NCBI GenBank assembly: GCA_020638065.1
Contig: JACKJG010000004.1
Span: forward strand, 124,001 to 188,000
Source of the DNA: Hyphomicrobiaceae bacterium
GTDB taxonomy: Bacteria > Pseudomonadota > Alphaproteobacteria > Rhizobiales > Devosiaceae
DNA length: 64,000 nt
Reading direction: 5' to 3'
Each line of letters begins with the position of its first letter. Positions within the stretch are counted from its first letter, which is position 1. The translations under genes and the position numbers were made by a program. A model generated the notes under the pieces. The model was not told where the DNA came from. It did not search any database and worked only from the letters and a program-made list of their open reading frames with translations. Positions 45,399 to 54,602 of the stretch are shown piece after piece.

Positions 45399-46496
45399 TC
45401 ACTCTCCCGCCGGTGCCGCCTGAGCGGCATCTTTGTTGCCAACGATCCGGATTCGGTACCTGACCAGAATGTCGCTCGCCAGGATGAAGAACAGCATCAT
45501 CGCCTGGAAGATACCGGCGGTGGAATTGGGGATGTGGACAGTTGTCTGCGCCACCTGACCGCCGACATAGGTGATCGCCAGAACCACGCCCGCGATCAGC
45601 ACCCCTATCGGATGCAGCCGCCCCAGAAAGGCGACGATGATCGCGGTAAACCCGTAGCCCGAAGGAAAGCCGAGATTGATCGCCTTGAGCGATCCGGTCA
45701 GCTCAAGCACGCCTGCAAGCCCCGCCGCGCCACCGCCGATCAGCATGGAGAGCCACACGGTCTGACGTTGACTGAAACCGCCATGCCGCGCCGCATGTGG
45801 GGCGCTGCCAACCACCCGAATCTGGAACCCGAGCACCGAGCGCGACATCAGGAACCAGAACAGGAACGGCAGGATGAGGGCAACGACCACCCCGAAATGA
45901 AATGGCACGCCGGCAATCTCGTAGACTGGCAAAACCTGCCCATCCGCAAGCGGCGCTGTTTGCGGGAAATTGCGCCCGTTCGGATCTTTCCAGGGACCCC
46001 CGATCAGATAGGAGAGAACCTGCAGCGCCACATAGGTCAGCATCAGGCTCGAAAGGATCTCGTTAACGCCGTATCGGTTCCGCAAAAATGCCGGCGCCGC
46101 GGCCCATGCCATGCCCCCGGCAATGCCGGCCGCGATGACGACAATGATCACGAAGAAGCCACCGGTCTGGCCAAACGCCATCGCAGCGCCTGCCCCCGCC
46201 AGAGCCCCGATAATATACTGGCCTTCAGCCCCGATATTCCAGACATTGGCGCGGTTACCGACCGACAGGCCAAGCGCAATGATGATCAGGGGCGCGGCCT
46301 TCACCAGCACGTCCTGAATCTTGTAGGTTGCAAGGATCGGGGTCAGGAAAATGTCCTGCACCGCGCGGAAACCGTCGATTCCCATTGCATCGAAAATGAT
46401 GACGCCAAGCAGCATGGTCAGAAGAACCGATGCAATCGGCGTCAGAACCACCATCAAACGGCTGGGCGCAGCCCGCTTTTCCAGCTTAATGCGCAT
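45399..46496 (-). CDS. ABC transporter permease (BMP/ribose-like system)
   Basis: A 365-residue permease with the PLIIIALGLSVGNRANVWNIGAEGQYIIGA motif and the VVGSAPHAARHGGFSQRQTVW cytoplasmic loop that contacts the ATPase. The ATG at 46496 (MRIKLEKR) is preferred to a longer reading because it gives a short charged N-terminus before the first helix and an 11-base overlap with the ATPase gene. It forms the heterodimeric channel with the neighbouring permease. Confidence 0.91.
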   Translation of the reverse strand: MRIKLEKRAAPSRLMVVLTPIASVLLTMLLGVIIFDAMGIDGFRAVQDIFLTPILATYKIQDVLVKAAPLIIIALGLSVGNRANVWNIGAEGQYIIGALAGAGAAMAFGQTGGFFVIIVVIAAGIAGGMAWAAAPAFLRNRYGVNEILSSLMLTYVALQVLSYLIGGPWKDPNGRNFPQTAPLADGQVLPVYEIAGVPFHFGVVVALILPFLFWFLMSRSVLGFQIRVVGSAPHAARHGGFSQRQTVWLSMLIGGGAAGLAGVLELTGSLKAINLGFPSGYGFTAIIVAFLGRLHPIGVLIAGVVLAITYVGGQVAQTTVHIPNSTAGIFQAMMLFFILASDILVRYRIRIVGNKDAAQAAPAGE

Positions 46497-48069
46497 GCGC
46501 TGCCTCCACCTGGGCCTCGGCTTCCGCCGTGGCACCCGGGTCCCCGTGAACGCCGCCCATGAGCAATCCAACCTCCTGAATATCGACGCCCTCGACATTC
46601 ATCTTGTCCGAAAGCTTGCCCACATTGATCACCGCCATCGTGTCGCAAAGCGACAGCAATTCATCGAGATCCTGCGAAATCACAACGATGGCTGAACCAC
46701 TGGCCGCCAGATCGACCAGCGCCTGATGGATGGCCGCTGCCGCACCCGCATCGACACCCCAGGTCGGTTGCGAAACCACCAGCACATCCGGGGTCTGCAT
46801 GATCTCCCGGCCCATGATGAATTTCTGCAGATTGCCGCCCGATAGTGATCCGGCAGTCGCCTGCGAACCTGTTGTTTTGACGGAAAAATTAGCCACGACT
46901 TCCTTGGCGTAGCTGTCCGCCGCCCGGTTTCGCACCAGCCCGCCGGTCACCAGGTTGCGCCGGTGCCGCGCCGTCAGGATCGTGTTCTCGGCCAGGGTAA
47001 AATCCGTGACGGCGGCATGTCCGTGGCGTTCCTCGGGAACCGAGCATATGCCCGCCATGCGCCGCCGGCTGGCACCGTCCCGGGCAACATCGCGCCCATC
47101 GATCAGGATGTGGCTCCCCGGCTCTGCCTCGATCTCGCCGCTCATCACCTCAAGCAGTTCGTTCTGACCATTCCCGGCAACACCGGCAATGCCGAAAATC
47201 TCGCCGCGGCGCACGTCGAATGTCACATTGTGCAATGGCGTCGAGAACTGATCGAGGCGCGGCAGATTGAGCGAACGGACGTCCAGCAAAACTTCGCCGA
47301 AATCGGCCCGTTGTTCCTTGCTGACCGATTTCAGGTTTCCGCCGATCATCATCTCGGCCATGCTCTTGGGGGTTTCGACCTTCGGGTCGCACGTCCCAAC
47401 CACCTTGCCCTGTCTCAGGATCGTGGCCGTGTCGCACAAGGCTTTGATTTCATGTAGCTTGTGCGAAATATAGAGGATCGAGCATCCCTCCGACGCCAAC
47501 TGCCTGAGCGTGCCGAACAATTGCTCGACTTCCTGTGGCGTCAGAACCGAAGTCGGTTCGTCCATGATCAGGAGCTTCGGGTTCAGCAGCAAGGCCCGGA
47601 CGATCTCGATGCGCTGCCGTTCGCCAACAGAGAGCGTCGAGACGATACGGTGCGGGTCGAGAGCAAGACCGTATGTCTGCATCACTTCACGAACCTGCGC
47701 CTCGAGCTGGCGCGAGGGCTGCGCGCCGTCCATACCAAGAGCGATGTTTTCCAGAACCGTCAGCGCTTCGAACAGCGAAAAATGCTGGAACACCATGCCG
47801 ATGCCCAACCGCCGCGCCGCCTTTGGATTGGGCACGGACATGGATTCGCCGTTCCAGAGCATCTGGCCGGAATCCTGAGGCTGGATGCCGTAAATCATTT
47901 TGACCAGCGTCGATTTGCCCGCGCCATTCTCCCCCAACAGCGCGTGAATCTCCCCGGGCTGAACCGAGAAACTGACATTGTCATTGGCAAGCACGCCAGG
48001 AAAGCTCTTGGTGATCCCGCGCAATTCGAGGCGGGCAGGCGCATTTCCCTGCTGCATTTCGGCCGGCAT
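46486..48069 (-). CDS. ABC transporter ATP-binding protein with two nucleotide-binding domains
   Basis: A 527-residue double ATPase of the sugar/nucleoside import type. The first domain has Walker A LLGENGAGKST, signature LSVGERQRIEIVRAL and Walker B LLIMDEPTSVL. The second has a degenerate Walker A (IAGVAGNGQNELLE), signature LSGGNLQKFIMGRE and VLVVSQPTWGVD. That asymmetry is normal for this family. The ATG shares one base with the xdhC stop, so it is coupled to the xanthine dehydrogenase genes. Confidence 0.93.
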   Translation of the reverse strand: MPAEMQQGNAPARLELRGITKSFPGVLANDNVSFSVQPGEIHALLGENGAGKSTLVKMIYGIQPQDSGQMLWNGESMSVPNPKAARRLGIGMVFQHFSLFEALTVLENIALGMDGAQPSRQLEAQVREVMQTYGLALDPHRIVSTLSVGERQRIEIVRALLLNPKLLIMDEPTSVLTPQEVEQLFGTLRQLASEGCSILYISHKLHEIKALCDTATILRQGKVVGTCDPKVETPKSMAEMMIGGNLKSVSKEQRADFGEVLLDVRSLNLPRLDQFSTPLHNVTFDVRRGEIFGIAGVAGNGQNELLEVMSGEIEAEPGSHILIDGRDVARDGASRRRMAGICSVPEERHGHAAVTDFTLAENTILTARHRRNLVTGGLVRNRAADSYAKEVVANFSVKTTGSQATAGSLSGGNLQKFIMGREIMQTPDVLVVSQPTWGVDAGAAAAIHQALVDLAASGSAIVVISQDLDELLSLCDTMAVINVGKLSDKMNVEGVDIQEVGLLMGGVHGDPGATAEAEAQVEAAHAH

Positions 48070-48929
48070 CAAACGACCCCCAACTTGTCGTCCACTGCAC
48101 CAAAGCGGCCGGGCATTCCCATTCGCGTAACCTGACTGTGGACCAAAATTTCCGCCGCCGCCAGTGCCGCAATCACCTCGGGCCGCTTGTCATCAACAGC
48201 TTTGTTGCCGATGGGACACAAAAGCGCATCCAGAAGCCGGGGATCGTCGCCGTTTTCCGCCAGCCATGAGGCGAAAACAGCCCGCTTGGTCTTCGATCCG
48301 ATCATGCCGGCATAATAGGCATCGCCGCGCGCGAGCACTTCACGCGCGATCAGGAAATCGAGGGCATGATCATGCGTCAGAACCACAAATCCCGAACCGG
48401 CCGGTGCGGTCCGCACCACCTGTTCCGGCAGCGCGGCGTGAATGAGATCGACCGGCACGTCCGTAAGCGCCAGCTCGCTTTGCCGCTCATCGACCAGATG
48501 TACCTGCAAGGGCAGCGGATGAAGCGCGCGCACCAATGCCCGCCCGACATGGCCCGCCCCGAATACAAAGACATGCGGATCGCCAGATCGCATTCGCTCC
48601 AGTTGATCACCGATCTGAGCCACCAGCTCATTCGTGATCCGTTCGAATTTGACGATGACCCGTCCACCGCAGCATTGCCCCGTCTCAGGTCCGAGCGCCA
48701 CATCGCGAACGCTCGCCGCATCTCCGTCTCTGAGCATGCGGCGGGCCACGTCGATGGCCATATGCTCCATATGCCCGCCACCGATCGTGCCGATCGTCGC
48801 ATTGTCGGACACGAGCATCAGCGCGCCTTCGTCGCGCGGACTTGATCCGCGCACCTGATCGAGACGAACACAAACAGCACTGGCATGCTGTCCAGCAAAT
48901 CGGCGAACTTGTGCTACGAAAAGGCTCAT
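48069..48929 (-). CDS. xdhC: Xanthine dehydrogenase accessory protein XdhC
   Basis: A 286-residue chaperone that binds molybdenum cofactor, promotes its sulfuration and inserts it into XdhB. The N-terminal domain has VRLDQVRGSSPRDEGALMLV and TIGGGHMEHMAI. The C-terminal Rossmann-like domain has HVFVFGAGHVGRALVRAL and GMIGSKTKR. Length is typical. It overlaps xdhB by 4 bases. Confidence 0.94.
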   Translation of the reverse strand: MSLFVAQVRRFAGQHASAVCVRLDQVRGSSPRDEGALMLVSDNATIGTIGGGHMEHMAIDVARRMLRDGDAASVRDVALGPETGQCCGGRVIVKFERITNELVAQIGDQLERMRSGDPHVFVFGAGHVGRALVRALHPLPLQVHLVDERQSELALTDVPVDLIHAALPEQVVRTAPAGSGFVVLTHDHALDFLIAREVLARGDAYYAGMIGSKTKRAVFASWLAENGDDPRLLDALLCPIGNKAVDDKRPEVIAALAAAEILVHSQVTRMGMPGRFGAVDDKLGVV

Positions 48930-51232
48930 GCGCCCGCCTCTCGGCGCAACCGCTCGGCGGTCATCAAAACCCGCTCCGGCGTCGCGGGCACATCGAGGCG
49001 CGGACAGACGCGATAACCGGCGACGCTCGCCACCGCCATGGAAAGGGCCTCGACCACGGAAACCGCCAGCATGAAGGGCGGTTCGCCCACTGCCTTGGAC
49101 CGCTTGATCGAGCGCTCTGGATTAACCGACCACTCCGCCAATTGAACGTTGAATTGCCGTGGCACGTCCGAGGCAAGCGGAATCTTATAGGTCGAGGGGG
49201 CATGGGTGCGAAGTTGCCCCTTGTCGTCCCACACCAGTTCCTCGGTCGTCAGCCAGCCCATGCCCTGCACGAACGCGCCCTCGACCTGCCCAAGATCGAT
49301 CGCCGGATTCAGCGATTTGCCCACGTCATGCAGGATGTCGACCCGGTCCACCTGATATTCGCCGGTCAGGAGGTCGACGCTGACTTCGCTGACCGATGCG
49401 CCATAGGCGAAATAGAAGAACGGCCGCCCCATGCCCTTCTCTCGATCCCAGTGAATGTTCGGCGTCTTGTAAAAGCCCGTCGCACTCAGCTGCACGCGCG
49501 CGAAATAGGCCTTGTCGCACAGATCTGCGAAGGAGAGCTCTTCATCGCCCGCAAGCACGAAACCATTGGCGAACCGCACATCCCGTTCCTTGACCTTGAA
49601 ACGCTTGGCCGCGAACTTGACCAAACGGCTGCGGATTTTCCTGGCCGCGTTCTGCGCCGCCTTTCCATTCAGATCGGAACCGGATGACGCGGCGGTCGCC
49701 GAGGTGTTTGGCACCTTGTCGGTCTGCGTCGCGGTAATCGAAATCTGGTCGAGCCCGACCCCAAACACGTCGGCCACCACCTGGGCGACCTTCATGTTCA
49801 GCCCCTGCCCCATCTCGGTGCCGCCATGGTTGAGATGGATCGAGCCATCCCGATAGACGTGAATGAGTGCCCCGGCCTGGTTGTAAAACGTCGCCGTGAA
49901 CGAAATCCCGAACTTGACCGGAGTCAGCGCGATGCCTTTGCGGATCACACCGCCCTTGGCATTGAAATCGACAATCGCCTGCCGCCGCTTGCGATAATCA
50001 GACGATGCTTCGAGTTCCTCGACAACCCGCTCGATAATGTTGTCCGTGACCTTCTGATGATAGGGCGTCACGTTGCGGTCTTCCGTCCCGTAGAAATTAG
50101 CCTTGCGCACATCGAGCGGGTCCATGCCGAGCGAGTAGGCGATTTCCTCCATGAAACGCTCGCCGCCAATCAGGCCCTGCGGACCGCCAAACCCCCGATA
50201 GGCCGTGTTCGAAACCGTATTCGTGCGCAACGGTTTCGATTTGAGAAGCACTGCCGGATAATAATAGGCATTGTCGGCGTGAAAGAGCGCCCGGTCGGTC
50301 ACCGGACCGGTCAGATCAGCCGACATGCCCCCTCGCGCAGCGAAGGTCGCATCGACCGCCAGAACCCGCCCCTTATTGTCGAAGCCGAGCTTGTAGCGGG
50401 CCTTGAAATCGTGGCGCTTGCCCGTTCCGCTCATATCGTCGTCACGGTCCGGCCGGATCTTGACGGCCCTGCCCAGCCGGCGTGCCGCCAGCGCCGCCAC
50501 ACAGGCAAATAGTGAACCCTGGGTTTCCTTGCCGCCAAACCCGCCGCCCATGCGCCGGACCTTGACCGTCACCGCCGCAGAATTGACCCCGAGCACATGC
50601 GCCACCATGTGCTGGATTTCGCTCGGATGCTGGGTGGAGGAGTGAACGAGCATGTCTCCGTCTTCGCCCGGCTCTGCCATGGCGATATGGCCTTCGAGAT
50701 AGAAATGCTCCTGCCCGCCGATCTCCATTTCGCCTTCGATGATATTGGGCGCGGACTTAAAGGCCTTTTCCACATTGCCGCGTTCAAGCGTCAGTGGTGC
50801 GGTGACCAGTTCGCCACCCGCCGCCTCGGCCTCGTCGATCGAAATCGCCGCCGGCAAATCGTCATATGTGACCCTGGCCAGCCGAGCCGCCCGCCTTGCC
50901 TGATCTCGCGTTTCGGCAATCACGGCAAACAGGGGCTGCCCCCAGAACATGACTTCGTCTGTCGCAAACAATGGTTCGTCATGGGCGCCGACCGGCGAAA
51001 TGTCGGTGTGACCGGGCACGTCGGCCAGCGTGATGATATCGATAACGCCCGGCGCATTGCGAACCGGATCGAGATCAATGCCCGTCACCCGCGCATGCGC
51101 TCGCGTGCTCAATCCCAGATAGGCGTGCAGCAGGCCTGTTGGTTCAACGATGTCGTCAGTGTAGGTCGCCCGTCCCGACACATGCTTGTGCGCGGATTCA
51201 TGCGGCAGCGGTTTGTGAACGACCCCGCTCAT
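48926..51232 (-). CDS. xdhB: Xanthine dehydrogenase, molybdopterin-binding large subunit
   Basis: A 768-residue molybdenum hydroxylase subunit oxidising hypoxanthine and xanthine to urate. Motifs include HKHVSGRATYTDDI at the start, VRRMGGGFGGKETQ for the cofactor, RGFGGPQG, GGTEMGQGLNMKVAQV, TAASSGSDLNG and the catalytic-glutamate region KAVGEPPFMLAVSV. Full length for a separate subunit (not fused as in eukaryotes). Overlaps both xdhA (4 bases) and xdhC (4 bases). Confidence 0.96.
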   Translation of the reverse strand: MSGVVHKPLPHESAHKHVSGRATYTDDIVEPTGLLHAYLGLSTRAHARVTGIDLDPVRNAPGVIDIITLADVPGHTDISPVGAHDEPLFATDEVMFWGQPLFAVIAETRDQARRAARLARVTYDDLPAAISIDEAEAAGGELVTAPLTLERGNVEKAFKSAPNIIEGEMEIGGQEHFYLEGHIAMAEPGEDGDMLVHSSTQHPSEIQHMVAHVLGVNSAAVTVKVRRMGGGFGGKETQGSLFACVAALAARRLGRAVKIRPDRDDDMSGTGKRHDFKARYKLGFDNKGRVLAVDATFAARGGMSADLTGPVTDRALFHADNAYYYPAVLLKSKPLRTNTVSNTAYRGFGGPQGLIGGERFMEEIAYSLGMDPLDVRKANFYGTEDRNVTPYHQKVTDNIIERVVEELEASSDYRKRRQAIVDFNAKGGVIRKGIALTPVKFGISFTATFYNQAGALIHVYRDGSIHLNHGGTEMGQGLNMKVAQVVADVFGVGLDQISITATQTDKVPNTSATAASSGSDLNGKAAQNAARKIRSRLVKFAAKRFKVKERDVRFANGFVLAGDEELSFADLCDKAYFARVQLSATGFYKTPNIHWDREKGMGRPFFYFAYGASVSEVSVDLLTGEYQVDRVDILHDVGKSLNPAIDLGQVEGAFVQGMGWLTTEELVWDDKGQLRTHAPSTYKIPLASDVPRQFNVQLAEWSVNPERSIKRSKAVGEPPFMLAVSVVEALSMAVASVAGYRVCPRLDVPATPERVLMTAERLRREAGA

Positions 51233-52701
51233 TCCGCTGCCTCTCGGGTCAGAGACACTTCTTCGCCAAGGCTTTCCCGGTAGAAGCGCTCAAGCAGATT
51301 CTGTGCCGCCATCAGCCGGTAATCGGCCGAGGCGCGCATATCGCTGATGGGCCGAAAATCCTCCGCAAAGGCGGCCTTGCCGGCAACGATCGTGTCCTCT
51401 GACCATGGCCTGCCGGTCAGTGCCGCTTCGACGGCATCGGCACGCTTGGGCGTCGCCGCCATGCCGCCAAACGCAATGCGCGCGAAGGTGACCAATCCGT
51501 CTTCGATCTTGATGTTGAAGGCGCCGCATACCGACGAAATATCCTCGTCGCGCCGCTTCGAAATCTTGTAGACGGCATATCGAGAGTCCGGGTCAGGCAG
51601 CGGCACGGTGATCATCTCGACAAATTCGCCGAGCTTGCGATCCTGCTTGCCATATTCGAGAAAATAGCTTTCGAGCGGCAGGAAGCGGCGCTCCCCACCC
51701 TTGCGCAACGTGATCGCCGCACCCAGCGCGATCAATGCGGGCGGCGTGTCGCCGATCGGCGAACCATTGGCGATGTTGCCGCCGATCGTGCCCATATTGC
51801 GGACCTGCTGTCCGCCGATCCGCCGCCAGAAGGCCGACAATTGCGGAATGCGCTCATCGACAAAAGGCAGGAATTCCGAATAGGTCACCCCGGCACCTAG
51901 TGTCACCGCCCCTTCGCTTTCGACCCATTTATGCAGGTCCTCGATCGCCCCGATGAAGATGACCGGCTCGATGTCGCGCATGAACTTGGTCACCCAAAGC
52001 CCCACATCGGTCGAGCCTGCAACCAGTGTCGCGCCCTGCACTTCTTCGTAGAGCTCTGCGAAATCATCGAGATCGGCCGGAATGAACAACTGCCCCTTTT
52101 CCGAGACCACCTCGACCCTGAGCCCATCCCTGAGCGCCCGCAGTTTCTCGCGCATGTCGACCCGATGCGCGACCAGCACGTCCGCCGCCTGTCCGCCGCG
52201 CTCGGCCGCCAGCATTGCGGCCTTGACGATCGGCGCGTAGCCGGTGCAGCGGCAGAGATTGCCCTGAAGTGCTTCCTCGACATCGCCAACGCTGGGTGCG
52301 GGGTTTTGCATCCACAGCGCGTAAAGCGACATCACGATGCCCGGCGTGCAGAACCCGCATTGTGAGCCATGCATCTCGACCATGGCCTGCTGCACCGGAT
52401 TGAGCTTGCCGTCAGACCCGCTCAGGTGTTCCACTGAAACGACGTGGCACCCGTCGAGCGTCCCGAGAAATCTGATGCACGAATTGACCGTTTCATAGAT
52501 CAGGTTGTCACCGCTCAGCCGCCCCACCAGAACCGTGCACGCCCCGCAATCACCTTCGGCGCACCCTTCCTTGGTGCCAGTCAGCCGCTTTTCGATGCGC
52601 AAATAGTCCAGCAAGGTCAGATCGGGGGAAAAGTTGCGGGCTTCGACGAGTTCGTCGTTGAGATAGAAGCGAATTTCGTTGCGCCTTCTCGCCTCGCTCA
52701 T
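51229..52701 (-). CDS. xdhA: Xanthine dehydrogenase, [2Fe-2S] and FAD small subunit
   Basis: A 490-residue electron-transfer subunit. Residues about 1-165 hold both iron-sulfur clusters (CAEGDCGACTVLVG; then CGFCTPGIVMSLYA and CRCTGY). Residues about 195-480 form the FAD domain with LVAGSTDVGLWVTK and GTIGGNIANGSPIGD. It passes electrons from the molybdenum site to NAD. Only 2 bases separate it from uraH upstream. Confidence 0.95.
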   Translation of the reverse strand: MSEARRRNEIRFYLNDELVEARNFSPDLTLLDYLRIEKRLTGTKEGCAEGDCGACTVLVGRLSGDNLIYETVNSCIRFLGTLDGCHVVSVEHLSGSDGKLNPVQQAMVEMHGSQCGFCTPGIVMSLYALWMQNPAPSVGDVEEALQGNLCRCTGYAPIVKAAMLAAERGGQAADVLVAHRVDMREKLRALRDGLRVEVVSEKGQLFIPADLDDFAELYEEVQGATLVAGSTDVGLWVTKFMRDIEPVIFIGAIEDLHKWVESEGAVTLGAGVTYSEFLPFVDERIPQLSAFWRRIGGQQVRNMGTIGGNIANGSPIGDTPPALIALGAAITLRKGGERRFLPLESYFLEYGKQDRKLGEFVEMITVPLPDPDSRYAVYKISKRRDEDISSVCGAFNIKIEDGLVTFARIAFGGMAATPKRADAVEAALTGRPWSEDTIVAGKAAFAEDFRPISDMRASADYRLMAAQNLLERFYRESLGEEVSLTREAAE

Positions 52702-52703
52702 CG

Positions 52704-53057
52704 TCAGCTGCCCCGATAGGTCGAATAGCCGAACGGCGAGAGCAGCAGCGGCACATGATAGTGCGCGTGAGAATCGGAAATCCCGAACCGGATCGGGATC
52801 AGGTCGAGAAAAGGCGGGTCGGGCAGCTTGGCTCCCGATAGCATCAGATAGCCGCCGGCATGAAACACTAGCTCATAGAGGCCGGCCCGCATCTCTTCGT
52901 CATGCAGAAGTGGCGAATCGCAGCGCCCGTCCGCATTGGTGACGGCGCCTTTGAGCAAAACCCTGTCGTCATTTTCAAACCGGAAAAGATCGATGCGCAG
53001 GCCCTGTGCCGGCTGGCCGAGGGCGGTATCGAGCACATGCGTGGTCAGGCGACCCAT
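52704..53057 (-). CDS. uraH: 5-hydroxyisourate hydrolase
   Basis: A 117-residue transthyretin-like enzyme that hydrolyses 5-hydroxyisourate (the PuuD product) to OHCU. The N-terminal LTTHVLDTALGQPAQGLRIDLF and the diagnostic C-terminal tetrapeptide YRGS (after SPFGYST) are both present. It is the first gene of the leftward purine operon; xdhA follows 2 bases downstream. The upstream 117-base region is shared with the divergent puuE-uraD fusion. Confidence 0.95.
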   Translation of the reverse strand: MGRLTTHVLDTALGQPAQGLRIDLFRFENDDRVLLKGAVTNADGRCDSPLLHDEEMRAGLYELVFHAGGYLMLSGAKLPDPPFLDLIPIRFGISDSHAHYHVPLLLSPFGYSTYRGS

Positions 53058-53117
53058 ACTCTTTAAGAAGCTCCCTGTTTGCCTCTTTGAATTGCGCTTT
53101 TTGATGTTGCACTATTT

Positions 53118-53133
53118 TTGACCATCTGGTCCA
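53118..53133. promoter_or_regulatory. Palindromic box in the uraH / puuE-uraD divergent promoter
   Basis: TTGACCATCTGGTCCA, with arms TTGACCA and TGGTCCA pairing at six of seven positions. It lies 41 bases ahead of the puuE-uraD ATG and 60 bases ahead of uraH, flanked by T-rich tracts. A near-identical box occurs at 60712-60727. Candidate operator for a purine-responsive regulator not present in the window. Confidence 0.5.
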
Positions 53134-53174
53134 CTTTTTTCTGCTAAGGATGTTGGGACCCTCCGGAGACCGAG

Positions 53175-54602
53175 ATGCAACCGCAGCGCTACGTCAGAAA
53201 TATGCGGGGCTACGGCCCCAATCCGCCCGACGCGAAATGGCCGAACGGTGCCAAGGTCGCGGTGCAGTTCGTCGTCAATTATGAAGAAGGCGGCGAGAAT
53301 TGCGTCCTGCATGGAGACGCGGCGTCCGAGGCTTTTCTGTCCGAAATCGTTGGCGCCGCCCAATGGCCCGGTCAACGCCACTGGAACATGGAGTCGATCT
53401 ACGAATATGGCGCCCGCGCCGGGTTCTGGCGCCTCCATCGTCTCTTTACCTCGCGCAATGTGCCGGTCACTGTCTACGGCGTCGCCACCGCCCTTGCCCG
53501 TTCGCCCGAACAGGTCAAGGCAATGAAGGAGGCGGACTGGGAGATCGCCTCACACGGCCTGAAATGGGTGGAGCACAAGGACTATTCGCGCGAGGAAGAA
53601 TGGCCGACAATTGTCGAGGCCGTCCGTCTGCATGAAGAGGTTGTCGGCGAGCGCCCGCGCGGCTGGTATACGGGCCGCTGCTCGGTCCACACCGTCGATC
53701 TGGCCTCCGAGGAAGGTGGCTTTTCCTATATCTCGGACACCTACGATGACGACCTGCCCTATTGGCGGGTCCATGAAGGTCACCCGCAACTCATCATCCC
53801 CTATACGCTCGACGCCAACGACATGCGGTTCGCAACGCCTCAGGGCTTCAACTCGGGCGACCAATATTTCACCTATCTCAAGGACGCCTTCGACACGCTC
53901 TACGCCGAAGGTCAGGCGGGTTCTGCCAAGATGATGTCGATCGGCCTTCATTGCCGGCTGATCGGCCGGCCCGGCCGTGCCGCCGCACTGGCGCGTTTCG
54001 TCGATTATGTAAAATCCTTCGACGACGTCTGGATCGCACGCCGCATCGACATCGCCGAACATTGGATCGAAAACCACCCCTATGAGGCGCCCAGACTTCA
54101 GCCGAGCGCCATAGACCGCGATACCTTCGTTGAAACCTTCGGCGGCATTTTCGAGCATTCCCCCTGGATTGCCGAACGCGCCTTCGAATTCGAACTCGGT
54201 CCAGCCCATGATTGCGCGGCCGGGGTCCACAACGCGCTGTGCCGCGCCTTCCGCAGCGCCTCGCGCGAGGAACGCCTTGGCGTCCTGACGGCCCACCCCG
54301 ATCTCGCTGGAAAACTCGCTGCCGCCAAGCGCCTGACCGATGCCTCGACCGCTGAACAGGCCAGCGCGGGGCTCGACGCTCTGACCGATGCCGAGCGCAT
54401 CGAGTTCACCGAACTCAACAACGCCTACACTGAAGAATTCGGCTTCCCCTTCATCATCGCCGTGCGTGACAACACCAAGCAGTCCATTCTTGCAGCATTC
54501 AGGACACGGCTGGAGAACGGCCGCGACAAGGAATTCGCCACGGCCTGCAAACAGGTCGAGCGGATTGCGGAATTGCGGCTCGAAGCGCTTTTCGCGGGCT
54601 AA
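53175..54602 (+). CDS. puuE: Fused allantoinase (PuuE type) and OHCU decarboxylase (UraD)
   Basis: A 475-residue bifunctional protein. Residues about 1-310 are a polysaccharide-deacetylase-like, metal-independent allantoinase (FVVNYEEGGE, WRLHRLFTSRNVPVTVYGVA, IASHGLKWVEH, MMSIGLHCRLIGRPGR). Residues about 315-475 are OHCU decarboxylase (FVETFGGIFEHSPWIAERAF, LGVLTAHPDLAGKL, LNNAYTEEFGFPFIIAVR). The fusion makes (S)-allantoin from OHCU and then opens it to allantoate, so consecutive steps sit on one chain. Such fusions are known. The 3' end overlaps the convergent endonuclease/phosphatase gene by 4 bases. Confidence 0.94.
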   Translation: MQPQRYVRNMRGYGPNPPDAKWPNGAKVAVQFVVNYEEGGENCVLHGDAASEAFLSEIVGAAQWPGQRHWNMESIYEYGARAGFWRLHRLFTSRNVPVTVYGVATALARSPEQVKAMKEADWEIASHGLKWVEHKDYSREEEWPTIVEAVRLHEEVVGERPRGWYTGRCSVHTVDLASEEGGFSYISDTYDDDLPYWRVHEGHPQLIIPYTLDANDMRFATPQGFNSGDQYFTYLKDAFDTLYAEGQAGSAKMMSIGLHCRLIGRPGRAAALARFVDYVKSFDDVWIARRIDIAEHWIENHPYEAPRLQPSAIDRDTFVETFGGIFEHSPWIAERAFEFELGPAHDCAAGVHNALCRAFRSASREERLGVLTAHPDLAGKLAAAKRLTDASTAEQASAGLDALTDAERIEFTELNNAYTEEFGFPFIIAVRDNTKQSILAAFRTRLENGRDKEFATACKQVERIAELRLEALFAG

